Origin: Streptomyces daqingensis | GTDB taxonomy: Bacteria; Actinomycetota; Actinomycetes; Streptomycetales; Streptomycetaceae | Length of the DNA stretch: 64,000 nucleotides | Assembly: GCF_014645895.1 (NCBI RefSeq) | Contig: NZ_BMMP01000015.1 | Span: forward strand, 124,001-188,000 | Reading direction: 5' to 3' | Part shown: in pieces, positions 24,679-32,346 of the stretch | Position numbering within the stretch: the stretch's first letter is position 1 | Layout: each line of letters begins with the position of its first letter | Notes under the pieces: model-generated | What the model saw: only the letters and a program-made list of their open reading frames with translations | The model's database searches: none | What the model was told of the DNA's origin: nothing | Program-made: the position numbers and the translations under genes

Positions 24679-25467
24679 TCAGCGGACCTCGCTGATCTCC
24701 GGTCCGCGCTGCAGCTTGTCGAGGCCGCCCGCGAAGCGGGAGCCCTCCTCGACGGTCTCCTGCTGGACGCCGTCCGGCACCATCTGCGCATCGTCCGGCA
24801 GCTTCAGGACGATCGGGTCGCGGGGAGCCATGGGAGCGTCGCCGCGGACGACCACGGTGTCCTGGAAGACCTGCTCCAGCAGCACGCCCGACTCGGGCTG
24901 GACGGCGCCCTGGCCCGAGATCACGCCCCGCAGGAACCAGCGCGGTCCGTCGACACCGACGAAGCGGACCACCTGCACGCCGTTGGTGCCGTCGGGCAGC
25001 TGCACCGGGACCTGCGCACGCAGCTCCCAGCCGAGCCGGCCCTCGACCTCGTCGATGACACCGCCCTGCTTGGTGATGCCGGTCGCGATCTCCTCGCGCA
25101 CCTCGTCCCACAGGCCCTCGCGCTTGGGAGCGGCGAAGCCCTGGAGCTGGATGGCGCTGTCCTGCAGTACGAGGGTCGCCGCGACGATCGACTCGCCCGC
25201 GACCTCCACGCGCAGCTCCATGCCCTCCACACCGGGGACGTAGAGCCCGCCGAGGTTCACCCTGCCGTTGCTGGGGTCGGTCACCTCGCTGACGTCCCAG
25301 GGCCCGTCGGGCCGGGGCGCCGGAGGCAGCTTCACTCGCGCTGCCTGGGCGTCGGTGACGGAGTCGGCGGGGTCGGAGCTCCGGGCGGCGTCCTGCCCGT
25401 CCGTCCCGAAGTCGTCCGAGGCGCCCGTCTCAGGCTCTTCGCTCTTCTTGCGACGACGTCCGAACAC
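24679..25467 (-). CDS. DUF3710 protein
   Basis: Protein of 262 residues. An acidic N-terminal stretch (about 1-55) follows the start MFGRRRKKSEE. The DUF3710 core runs from GPWDVSEV at about 55 to DTVVVRGD near 210, with LGGLYVPGVEGMELR and DGPRWFLRGVISG as landmarks. Function is unknown; it always accompanies dut in actinobacteria. It begins 1 bp after the dut stop, so the two are one transcript. Confidence 0.85.
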   Translation of the reverse strand: MFGRRRKKSEEPETGASDDFGTDGQDAARSSDPADSVTDAQAARVKLPPAPRPDGPWDVSEVTDPSNGRVNLGGLYVPGVEGMELRVEVAGESIVAATLVLQDSAIQLQGFAAPKREGLWDEVREEIATGITKQGGVIDEVEGRLGWELRAQVPVQLPDGTNGVQVVRFVGVDGPRWFLRGVISGQGAVQPESGVLLEQVFQDTVVVRGDAPMAPRDPIVLKLPDDAQMVPDGVQQETVEEGSRFAGGLDKLQRGPEISEVR

Positions 25468-25468
25468 G

Positions 25469-25990
25469 TCACTGTCCTCTCAGGTCGGAATGCCGGTCGG
25501 CTCCGACCGGAACGTAGTCATTCTGATGTGCGGCGGCCGCGGTGCTGCCGCCTGTGGAGCCGAATCCCCCCGCGGCCCGCGCCGAGCCCGGCAACTCTGC
25601 CACCTCGTGGAAACGCACCTTCTCCACTTGCTGGACGACGAGTTGGGCGATGCGGTCGAGTCGCTCGAACCGCACCGTCTCGCGCGGATCAAGATTTGCC
25701 ACGATCACCTTGATCTCCCCACGGTACCCGGCATCCACGGTTCCGGGTGCATTGACCAGAGAGATGCCACACCTGGCCGCGAGACCGGAACGGGGGTGCA
25801 CGAACGCCGCGTACCCGTCGGGCAGCGCGATGGACACACCCGTGGGCAGAACGGTGCGCTCCCCCGGCGCCAGCTCGGCGGCCTCGGTGGTCACGAGGTC
25901 GCAGCCGGCGTCGCCGGGGTGGGCGTAGCCGGGCACCGGGACGTCCGGGTCGAGGCGCCGCAGGAGTACGTCGACGGGCTGCCTGGTCAC
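25469..25990 (-). CDS. dut: dUTP diphosphatase
   Basis: Trimeric dUTPase of 173 residues; it converts dUTP to dUMP and keeps uracil out of DNA. All five motifs are present: HPGDAGCDL (motif 1), PRSGLAARCGISL (2), GTVDAGYRGEIKV (3, with the catalytic Asp), RIAQLVVQ (4) and the C-terminal FGSTGG (5). It starts with GTG at 25990, overlapping the thioesterase stop as GTGA. About 20 residues follow motif 5, longer than most bacterial homologues. Confidence 0.95.
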   Translation of the reverse strand: MTRQPVDVLLRRLDPDVPVPGYAHPGDAGCDLVTTEAAELAPGERTVLPTGVSIALPDGYAAFVHPRSGLAARCGISLVNAPGTVDAGYRGEIKVIVANLDPRETVRFERLDRIAQLVVQQVEKVRFHEVAELPGSARAAGGFGSTGGSTAAAAHQNDYVPVGADRHSDLRGQ

Positions 25991-26616
25991 GGGTTCACCT
26001 CGAATGCTCGGGCACGGCGGACCTGATCGGGATCGGCCATCGCGGCCTGAATCTCCTCGTCCCGTCCGTTGTCGGTGAAGTGCTCGACCTTCACCTGGAT
26101 GAAAAGGGCCTCGGCCCGCACGGCGACCGGGCCCTCGGATCCGCCGATGCGGCCCTCCGCGCTGGTGAAGATCTTCCGCCCGTGCACGCCGGTCGCCCTG
26201 GCGCTCAGGTGCAGGACGGTGTCGACCGGCACCGGACGCACGAAGTCGGTCTCCAGCCGCCCCGTCACCGCGATCACGTGCATGAGCCAGCCCAGCGAGC
26301 CCATCGTCTCGTCGAGCGCGGTGGTCAGTACGCCGCCGTGGGCGAGCCCCGGGGCCCCCTGGTGGACGGGGCGGACCGTGAACTCCGCGGTGACGCTGAC
26401 CCCTTCACCCGCCCTGGTCTCCAGGTGCAGCCCGTGCGGCTGGCCGCTGCCGCAGCCGAAGCAGAGCTGGTAGTGGGAGCCGAGAAGGGTGCCCGGGGCG
26501 GGCGCGTCGGGATGGCGTTCCGCGGCGGCGGCGCCGGGCGGCGGCGTCAGGGATCTCATCGGGGGGACCCGCTGTCCGTCCGCGGGGTCGGGCACCTTCG
26601 GCTGTCGTTCACTCAC
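25987..26616 (-). CDS. PaaI-type hotdog thioesterase
   Basis: Protein of 209 residues with a hotdog fold. The segment LAHGGVLTTALDETMGS near residue 115 carries the HGG and Asp/Glu features of the PaaI and YiiD groups, and CFGCGSGQPHGLHL near 60 resembles actinobacterial members. It probably hydrolyses an acyl-CoA, but the substrate is unknown. The GTG at 26616 has a TAAGG-like site; an internal ATG at 26559 is possible. It heads the thioesterase-dut-DUF3710-OB-DUF3159 operon. Confidence 0.75.
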   Translation of the reverse strand: MSERQPKVPDPADGQRVPPMRSLTPPPGAAAAERHPDAPAPGTLLGSHYQLCFGCGSGQPHGLHLETRAGEGVSVTAEFTVRPVHQGAPGLAHGGVLTTALDETMGSLGWLMHVIAVTGRLETDFVRPVPVDTVLHLSARATGVHGRKIFTSAEGRIGGSEGPVAVRAEALFIQVKVEHFTDNGRDEEIQAAMADPDQVRRARAFEVNP

Positions 26617-26709
26617 GTGTGCAGACCTTACCCCCGCGTCAGTCGGGAGCTGCCTGCACGGACACCGCACGGGGCCCGCAACCGCCGCCGGCCGTGCCAA
26701 GCTTGTCGC

Positions 26710-27225
26710 ATGGCTGCTGCGGAACGCCCTTACGACGAACGTCTCCACGCTCCCCGCGCGTGGTGGTTCATCACCGCCCTCGTCGGCTGCTCGACGGGTC
26801 TGGTCATGCTGCCGCTGGGGACGCTGGCGATGCTGGGCGGGCTGGTCGCGGGAACGGCGCTCGCGGCCGTCCTGGTCTCCGCGTACGGCTCGGCGCGCAT
26901 CCGCGTCGTGGCGGGCTCCCTCGTCGCCGGCGACTCCCGTATCCCCGTCTCGGCGCTCGGCCCCGTCCATGTGCTCGACGAGGAAGAGGCCTTCGCCTGG
27001 CGCACGCACAGGGCGGACCCGCGCGCTCACATGCTGCTGCGCAGCTACATCGCCACGGCGGTGCGCGTGGAGGTGTCCGACCCAGCCGATCCCACGCCGT
27101 ACGTGTATCTCTCCACGCGCTCCCCGCAGCGCCTCGCGGACTCTCTCGACGCGGCGAGGCAGGCCGAGCAGCAGCCGGAACCGGAGCCGGAGCGTCAGCC
27201 GGAACCGCAGGCCGGCGCGGAGTGA
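26710..27225 (+). CDS. DUF3093 membrane protein
   Basis: Protein of 171 residues with two membrane helices (about 18-38 and 40-60) followed by a soluble domain that contains the DUF3093 pattern AFAWRTHRADPRAHMLLRSY near residue 97. The C-terminal 30 residues are repeats of Gln, Pro and Glu. Function unknown. It is divergent from the thioesterase-dut operon, the same place Rv2698 has beside dut in M. tuberculosis. Confidence 0.85.
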   Translation: MAAAERPYDERLHAPRAWWFITALVGCSTGLVMLPLGTLAMLGGLVAGTALAAVLVSAYGSARIRVVAGSLVAGDSRIPVSALGPVHVLDEEEAFAWRTHRADPRAHMLLRSYIATAVRVEVSDPADPTPYVYLSTRSPQRLADSLDAARQAEQQPEPEPERQPEPQAGAE

Positions 27226-27274
27226 GGGGGCGCGTCGTGAGGGGTGTCGCTCGCGTCTGACGCGCGGGACGTGA

Positions 27275-28144
27275 TCAGACGGGCGGAAGAGCGGGACCGT
27301 CCAGGTCCGGCCCGTCCTCGAAGGAGCCGGCGGGGAGCGCTTCCCAGCCGTCGCCGGACGTACGGAGGTCCGCGCGGATCTTCTCCGCGATTTTGCGGGT
27401 GTCGCGGCTGTTCATCACGGCGCCCACCGCTGCGCCCACCATGAAGGGCGTGAGGTTCGGGAGGTTGCGCACCGTGCGCTTCAGCAGCTGCTGGCGCAGT
27501 TCGCGCTTCATCTGGCCGCCCAGCGCCGCGTTGAGCGTCGTGGGCCGGGTGACGTCGATGCCGCGCTCGGACGTCCACGCCCCGAGGTAGGCGGCCGTGC
27601 GCTGTCTGAGGTTGCCGGGCGGACGGCGTCCGTAGACCTCGTGCAGCTCGGCGATGAGCTTCAGCTCCACCGAGGCGACGCCGACGATCTCGGCGGCCAG
27701 CTCCGCGGGCATCGCGGGCGGTACGGGCATCATCGCCGCGGCGCCCACACCGGCGCCGACCGTGGCGGATCCGCGGGCCGCTCCCGCCACGAGCTTGTCG
27801 GCGATCTCTTCCGGGCCGAGGCCCGGGAACTGCTCACGCAACGTCGCGAGGTCGCGTACCGGTACACGGGGCGCGACCTCGATGACGCGGTCGGCGACCA
27901 CGCTGATGAAGCCGCGCAGCCTTCCGCGCTGCTTCCCGGCTTCGCCGCTCCCCATCTCCTCGTCGAGCGGCAGGGGGGAGCGGTCTCCCCCACCCTCCAG
28001 CCCGTCTCCCCCGCGTTCCGCAGTGCCGCGTCCCCCGCGCGGCCATGGAACGCGGAGGCGCGGGCGCGGCTTCGCGGGCAGTGGTACGAGCGGGAACGGC
28101 TGGTCAGGCCCGCCCCGCTCGTCGTCACGCTCGCCGTCCGCCAC
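27275..28144 (-). CDS. Conserved actinobacterial protein with glycine-zipper segments
   Basis: Protein of 289 residues that I cannot name. A disordered Pro/Arg/Gly-rich N terminus (about 1-75) is followed by an all-helical core. Two Gly/Ala-rich hydrophobic stretches, GSATVGAGVGAAAMMPVPP near 125 and FMVGAAVGAVM near 238, could insert into or lie on membranes, as in EcsC-like proteins. LKLIAELHEVYG and RTAAYLGAWTSERG lie between them. It starts with GTG at 28144, 20 bp after the DUF4193 stop, so the two are probably cotranscribed. Confidence 0.65.
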   Translation of the reverse strand: MADGERDDERGGPDQPFPLVPLPAKPRPRLRVPWPRGGRGTAERGGDGLEGGGDRSPLPLDEEMGSGEAGKQRGRLRGFISVVADRVIEVAPRVPVRDLATLREQFPGLGPEEIADKLVAGAARGSATVGAGVGAAAMMPVPPAMPAELAAEIVGVASVELKLIAELHEVYGRRPPGNLRQRTAAYLGAWTSERGIDVTRPTTLNAALGGQMKRELRQQLLKRTVRNLPNLTPFMVGAAVGAVMNSRDTRKIAEKIRADLRTSGDGWEALPAGSFEDGPDLDGPALPPV

Positions 28145-28164
28145 TACGACATCCCCACCAGGCC

Positions 28165-28464
28165 TCAGGCCGCGCAGTCGCGGCAGATCGGCTGGCCGTT
28201 CTTCTCGGCGGCCAGCTGGGACCGGTGGTGGACCAGGAAGCAGCTCATGCAGGTGAACTCGTCCGCCTGGCGAGGCAGCACACGGACGGACAGCTCCTCG
28301 TTGGAGAGGTCCGCCCCCGGGAGCTCCAGGCCCTCGGCCTGCTCGAACTCGTCCACGTCGACGTTGGACGCGGATTTGTCGTTCCGCCGGGCCTTCAGCT
28401 CCTCGATGCTGTCTTCGTTGACGTCGTCATCGGTCTTGCGTGGGGTGTCGTAGTCCGTTGCCAT
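28165..28464 (-). CDS. DUF4193 zinc-ribbon protein
   Basis: Protein of 99 residues. An acidic N-terminal half (TDDDVNEDSIEELKARR) is followed by VRVLPRQADEFTCMSCFLVH and a second pair, CRDC, so four Cys (CxxC and CxxC) should bind zinc. This is the actinobacterial DUF4193 family, near-universal and often essential-looking, and adjacent to dut or sigma genes; function unproven. The ATG at 28464 has a GGGGGAG site. The long intergenic region upstream holds its promoter. Confidence 0.88.
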   Translation of the reverse strand: MATDYDTPRKTDDDVNEDSIEELKARRNDKSASNVDVDEFEQAEGLELPGADLSNEELSVRVLPRQADEFTCMSCFLVHHRSQLAAEKNGQPICRDCAA

Positions 28465-28868
28465 TTCGCTCTCCCCCTCTGGGTTTCTTTGGTGTCTCAG
28501 CGCACGTAACGCGTGAGAGGCCGGACTTGTGCCCGACCTGAGGCGGAGATTTTGCCTCACATCAAGGTCTGTTACTCAATCGACACCCAACCGCACCCCT
28601 GAAGAGGTGATCGCGGCGACTGCCGAGGAGGACCTTAAACGGTCCACCGGTCGCGCTGTGCGCACGCACCCCGGGTACTGCCCACGATCTCCACCTGCGG
28701 AAACCTGGATTTTCCGGTAATTCTTCGCTAACTGAGATCACCCAGGGTGGACGGCGGGGAAAATCGCGTGTGTGATCGATCACAGCGGCTGTGGATGCGC
28801 ACGCGCGGACAAAATTCCGCATATGGCGAACACGGCGTGGCACCCGTAACGTTGCGCCGCGGACGATC
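28465..28868. other. Non-coding region upstream of the DUF4193 gene
   Basis: No gene is seen in these 404 bp between the DUF4193 start and the end of cutS. A/T-rich patches lie at 28540-28600 and 28690-28720. A perfect 14-bp palindrome lies at 28771-28784. No clear terminator for cutS could be picked out. Confidence 0.5.
28771..28784. promoter_or_regulatory. CRP/FNR-like palindrome
   Basis: TGTGATCGATCACA is perfectly symmetrical and has the TGTGA/TCACA half-sites of CRP-family operators, with a 4-base instead of the classical 6-base spacer. It also contains GTG-N6-CAC, close to the Streptomyces Crp half-site arrangement. It lies about 305 bp upstream of the DUF4193 gene and 85 bp after cutS. 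Confidence 0.4.
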
Positions 28869-30146
28869 TCAGACCGGAAGCACGACCCGCAGCACCAGGC
28901 CGCCCTCCTCCCGCGGCTCCGCGGTCACCGTGCCGCCGTGAGCGCGGACGACCGACCGCACGATCGACAGCCCCAGTCCGACGCCCTTGTCGCTCCCCGT
29001 GCGGTCGCTGCGCAGCCGCCGGAAGGGCTCGAAGAGGTTGTCGACCTCGTACGCGGGGACGGCCGGGCCTGTGTTCTCCACCACCATCACGGCGTGCCCC
29101 GCGACGGCCTCCGTACCGACCGCGACCCATCCGTCGTCCCGCTGGTTGTAACGCACCGCGTTCTGCACGAGGTTGAGCGCCACACGCTCCAGAAGCACGC
29201 CGTTGCCCTGTACGTACGCCGGCTGCCGGACCCCGCGCAGTTCGACGCTCTTGCCCTCCGCCTCCGCGCGCGCCTGCTCCACGGCCCGTCCCGCCACCTC
29301 GGCGAGATCGACGGGCTTGCGGTCGACGATCTCGTTCTCGCTGCGCGCCAGCAGCAGCAGTCCCTCCACCAGCTGCTCGCTCCGTTCGTTCGTCGCGAGC
29401 AGCGTCTTGCCGAGCTGCTGGAGCTCCGGTGACGCCTCCGGGTCGGAGAGCTGCACCTCGAGGAGGGTGCGGTTGATGGCGAGGGGTGTGCGCAGCTCGT
29501 GCGAGGCGTTCGCCACGAAGCGCTGCTGCGCGGTGAAGGCGCGGTCCAGGCGGTCGAGCATCTCGTCGAACGTGTCGGAGAGCTCCTTCAGTTCGTCGTC
29601 CGGTCCCTCCAGTTCGATCCGCTTGTGCAGGTCCGAGCTGGCGACCTGGCGCGCGGTGCGCGTGATGCGCCCGAGCGGCGAGAGCACCCGCCCCGCCATC
29701 ACGTAGCCGAAGGCGAAGGCGGCCACCGCGAGCCCGAGCAGCGCCATCAGGGAGCGCTGCAGGAGCTCGTCGAGGGCGACGGCGCGCTGGGCGTCGGTGC
29801 ACTCCTCCAGGCGCTCCATGAACTGGCCGCTGGGCAGCGTGCCCGTCAGGCCGGGGCAGCTGTCGGAGGTGAGCTGCGCGTTGGCGTTGAGGATGCGGAA
29901 GGGGAGTTTGCTGCCCTCGTGCAGCGCCTCGGCCGCGAGCAGGTAGATGATCGTCAGGAGCAGCATGCCGGCGATCAGGAACATGCCGCCGTAGAGCAGC
30001 GTCAGCCTTATACGGATCGTCGGACGGAGCCAGGGAGGCTGGCGGGACTGGTCCTGCGGGTCCCACGTCGGTTTCGGGGGTGCGGGCGCCGGCGTGCGGG
30101 GGCGGGAGGGCTCAGCGGAACCGGGGGGCGTCGTCGAGGCGGCCAT
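28869..30146 (-). CDS. cutS: Sensor histidine kinase CutS
   Basis: Membrane histidine kinase of 425 residues. A Pro-rich cytoplasmic start is followed by a membrane helix at about 46-72, an extracytoplasmic loop of about 60 residues with two Cys (97 and 116), a second helix near 132-152 and a HAMP domain. The H box ASHELRTP places the phosphorylated His at 216. N box NLVQNAVRYN and G boxes ENTGPAVP and KGVGLGLSIV complete the kinase. It follows cutR by 5 bp. The Cys pair is a plausible redox or secretion-stress sensor, as proposed for CutS. The start at 30146 lacks a clear ribosome site, so coupling to cutR is likely. Confidence 0.85.
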   Translation of the reverse strand: MAASTTPPGSAEPSRPRTPAPAPPKPTWDPQDQSRQPPWLRPTIRIRLTLLYGGMFLIAGMLLLTIIYLLAAEALHEGSKLPFRILNANAQLTSDSCPGLTGTLPSGQFMERLEECTDAQRAVALDELLQRSLMALLGLAVAAFAFGYVMAGRVLSPLGRITRTARQVASSDLHKRIELEGPDDELKELSDTFDEMLDRLDRAFTAQQRFVANASHELRTPLAINRTLLEVQLSDPEASPELQQLGKTLLATNERSEQLVEGLLLLARSENEIVDRKPVDLAEVAGRAVEQARAEAEGKSVELRGVRQPAYVQGNGVLLERVALNLVQNAVRYNQRDDGWVAVGTEAVAGHAVMVVENTGPAVPAYEVDNLFEPFRRLRSDRTGSDKGVGLGLSIVRSVVRAHGGTVTAEPREEGGLVLRVVLPV

Positions 30147-30151
30147 CGCGT

Positions 30152-30805
30152 TCAGATCCGGTATCCGGCGCCGGGAACGGTGTGGATCACCGCGGGTTCG
30201 CCGAGTTTGCGGCGCAGCGTCATCACCGTCACGCGCACCACGTTCGTGAACGGGTCGGTGTTCTCGTCCCACGCCTTCTCCAGCAGCTGCTCGGCGGAGA
30301 CGACGGTCCCCTCACCGCGCATCAGCACCTCCAGGACGGCGAACTCCTTCGGCGCGAGCTGGATCTCAGCGCCGTTGCGGAAGACCTCGCGCCGGTTGGG
30401 GTCGAGCTTGATGCCGGCCCGCTCCAGCACGGGCGGCAGCGGCGAGGTGGTGCGGCGTCCCAAGGCGCGCACGCGTGCGGTCAGCTCCGCGAAGGCGAAC
30501 GGCTTGGGCAAGTAGTCGTCCGCCCCCAGTTCCAGCCCTTCGACGCGGTCGCTGATGTCGCCCGAGGCCGTGAGCATCAGAACGCGCGTGGGCAGGCCCA
30601 GGTCGACGATCCTTCTGCAGACGTCGTCGCCGTGTACGAGCGGGAGGTCGCGGTCGAGGACGACGACGTCGTAGTCGTTGACGTCGACGCGTTCGAGGGC
30701 CGCCGCGCCGTCGTAGACCACGTCCACGGCCATGGCCTCCCTGCGGAGCCCTGTGGCCACGGCATCGGCCAGCAGTTGCTCGTCCTCGACGACGAGTACG
30801 CGCAC
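30152..30805 (-). CDS. cutR: Response regulator CutR (OmpR family)
   Basis: Regulator of 217 residues, the length I remember for S. lividans CutR. The receiver has the acidic pair in VVEDEQ, phospho-Asp51 in VVVLDRDLP, and Lys near 101 in LPKPFAF. The winged-helix domain ends in NVVRVTVMTLRRKLG and VPGAGYRI. The GTG at 30805 has GGAAGG upstream; an earlier in-frame GTG at 30829 is less likely. CutRS influences antibiotic production and, more recently reported, protein quality control outside the cell. A direct repeat 140 bp upstream is a candidate binding site. Confidence 0.9.
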   Translation of the reverse strand: MRVLVVEDEQLLADAVATGLRREAMAVDVVYDGAAALERVDVNDYDVVVLDRDLPLVHGDDVCRRIVDLGLPTRVLMLTASGDISDRVEGLELGADDYLPKPFAFAELTARVRALGRRTTSPLPPVLERAGIKLDPNRREVFRNGAEIQLAPKEFAVLEVLMRGEGTVVSAEQLLEKAWDENTDPFTNVVRVTVMTLRRKLGEPAVIHTVPGAGYRI

Positions 30806-30945
30806 GACGTGAATCCTTCCCTCAGTCACGAGTCTCCTGCGGTCCCGCCCGGGACGGGAGGCCGCAAGGCGTTCATCCTCCCCCGCGCCTCGGTAAACCG
30901 GCCGTAAGAGCCGGTGGTGCCGCTGCCGCGAGATTTTTCAGAACT

Positions 30946-30962
30946 TGAGGTTTTCCTGAGGT
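30946..30962 (-). promoter_or_regulatory. 11-bp-spaced direct repeat, candidate CutR site
   Basis: On the plus strand TGAGGT occurs twice, starting exactly 11 bp apart (30946 and 30957); read toward cutR it is ACCTCA-N5-ACCTCA. Tandem hexamers with 11-bp phasing are the classic target of OmpR/PhoB-type regulators. The site lies in the 330-bp divergent region between cutR and a small gene. Confidence 0.55.
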
Positions 30963-31135
30963 AGCGAGCGGGGAGGACGAGGGGCACACCCCGGATCACG
31001 CCCTGTAGGCGGCTAGCCACCCGACCGACCCGTGTCACGGCTGCCGACCGTCCAGCCAGGGAGCACGCCGTGATCATGATCGACAGGACCCTCGGCACCC
31101 ACCCCGTGCCACCGACCCATGACGAGGGGGCGCAC

Positions 31136-31309
31136 ATGGACGCGTTCACCGCTGGACTTCTCCAGCGTATACAGAACACCGAGACCGACCTGACCCGCGC
31201 TCGTGAGTCGGGCGACGACTTCCTCGTGGACGTCGAGCAGGCCGAACTGGAAGACCTCCGACGCATCGCCGCCGAGCACGGCGTCGAGATCGGCGCCACC
31301 ACGGCCTGA
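31136..31309 (+). CDS. Small conserved Streptomyces protein
   Basis: Protein of 57 residues, almost wholly alpha-helical (AGLLQRIQNTETDL, then VEQAELEDLRRIAAEHG), acidic, without a membrane segment. It has no recognised domain. It diverges from cutRS and shares the region with the CutR-like direct repeat, so it may be a regulon member. The ATG at 31136 has a GAGGGGG site; an in-frame ATG at 31070 upstream has none. A strong hairpin follows 67 bp after the stop. Confidence 0.7.
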   Translation: MDAFTAGLLQRIQNTETDLTRARESGDDFLVDVEQAELEDLRRIAAEHGVEIGATTA

Positions 31310-31375
31310 CAGCCCCCGCCGCGGCCCGTCCGGGCCGTCGGCAGTCCGTAGCCCCCTGATCCCCCGGTTTCTCCA

Positions 31376-31406
31376 GAGCCCCGGGTGCCGTCGGCACCCG
31401 GGGCTC
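31376..31406. terminator. Perfect 14-bp hairpin
   Basis: GAGCCCCGGGTGCC and its exact complement enclose a 3-base loop between the small helical gene and the convergent IMPase gene. It is a probable bidirectional terminator. Confidence 0.85.
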
Positions 31407-31461
31407 AGCCGTGCGTACCACCCGGGAGTGCGGAGAGCGGGGCCCGGGGGCGTCCGGCCGC

Positions 31462-32271
31462 TCAGTCGTGCCAGGCGCCGAGCCGGTCGAGCAGCGGCTG
31501 GAGGAGTTCGAAGACGCCGGGAGACGCCGCGATGGCGAGATCGCCGTCCGCGTCCAGGCCCGGCCTTCCTCCCGTACGGGCGCCCGCCTCGCGCGCGATG
31601 AGATCGCCGGCGGCGAGGTCCCAGGCGTGCAGGCCGCGCTCGTAGAAGGCGTCGAGCCGGCCGGCCGCCACGTCGCACAGGTCGACGGCCGCGGAGCCCG
31701 AGCGACGGATGTCGCGCACCCTCGGGATCAGCTGCCGCACCAGCTCCGCCTGGGCCGCGCGCCGCTCGGCGACGTAGTTGAAGCCGGTGCCCACCAGGGC
31801 CTGGTCCAGCGGAGGCGCCGGACGGCAGTGCAGCGGCTGGGCGTTGCGGAACGCGCCGTGGCCGAGGACCGCGCGGAACGTCTCGCCCCGCGGAGGGGAC
31901 TCGACGACGCCCACGACCGTCTCGCCCTCGAACTCGGCGGCGATGGACACGGCCCAGCTCGGCAGCCCGTAGAGGTAGTTCACCGTGCCGTCGAGGGGGT
32001 CGACGATCCAGCGGACCCCGGAGGAGCCCTCGAAGGACGCCCCTTCCTCGCCGAGGAAGCCGTCGTCGGGCCGGTGCTCGGAGATGTAGCCGGTGAGCAG
32101 CTTCTCCGACGCCAGGTCCATCTCCGTCACGACGTCCACCGCGCTCGACTTGGTCGCGGAGACCCCGAGGTCGGCGGGGCGCCCGTCGAGGAGGAGGGCG
32201 CCGGCGCGGTGGGCGGCCTCCAGGGCGAGTTCGAGGAGTTCGGCCTTGAGCTGGTCGAGCTGCGCGGTCAC
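31462..32271 (-). CDS. Inositol monophosphatase-family phosphatase
   Basis: Phosphatase of 269 residues; it removes phosphate from inositol 1-phosphate or a similar sugar phosphate. Metal-binding motifs are DVVTEMD near 46-52, GEEG near 73, WIVDPLDGTVNYLYG near 88 and HAWDLAAGDLIAREAG near 215. SuhB occupies the same position near sigA in M. tuberculosis. The ATG at 32271 is clear. A 75-bp gap separates it from the ferrochelatase gene upstream, so they may be cotranscribed. Confidence 0.88.
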   Translation of the reverse strand: MTAQLDQLKAELLELALEAAHRAGALLLDGRPADLGVSATKSSAVDVVTEMDLASEKLLTGYISEHRPDDGFLGEEGASFEGSSGVRWIVDPLDGTVNYLYGLPSWAVSIAAEFEGETVVGVVESPPRGETFRAVLGHGAFRNAQPLHCRPAPPLDQALVGTGFNYVAERRAAQAELVRQLIPRVRDIRRSGSAAVDLCDVAAGRLDAFYERGLHAWDLAAGDLIAREAGARTGGRPGLDADGDLAIAASPGVFELLQPLLDRLGAWHD

Positions 32272-32346
32272 GGTTCTCCTTGCTCGTCTGGCTGTGCTTG
32301 TCCTGCGGCGACGGTGCGGGGCCTCGTACGCCCGCTCCGGAGCCCG

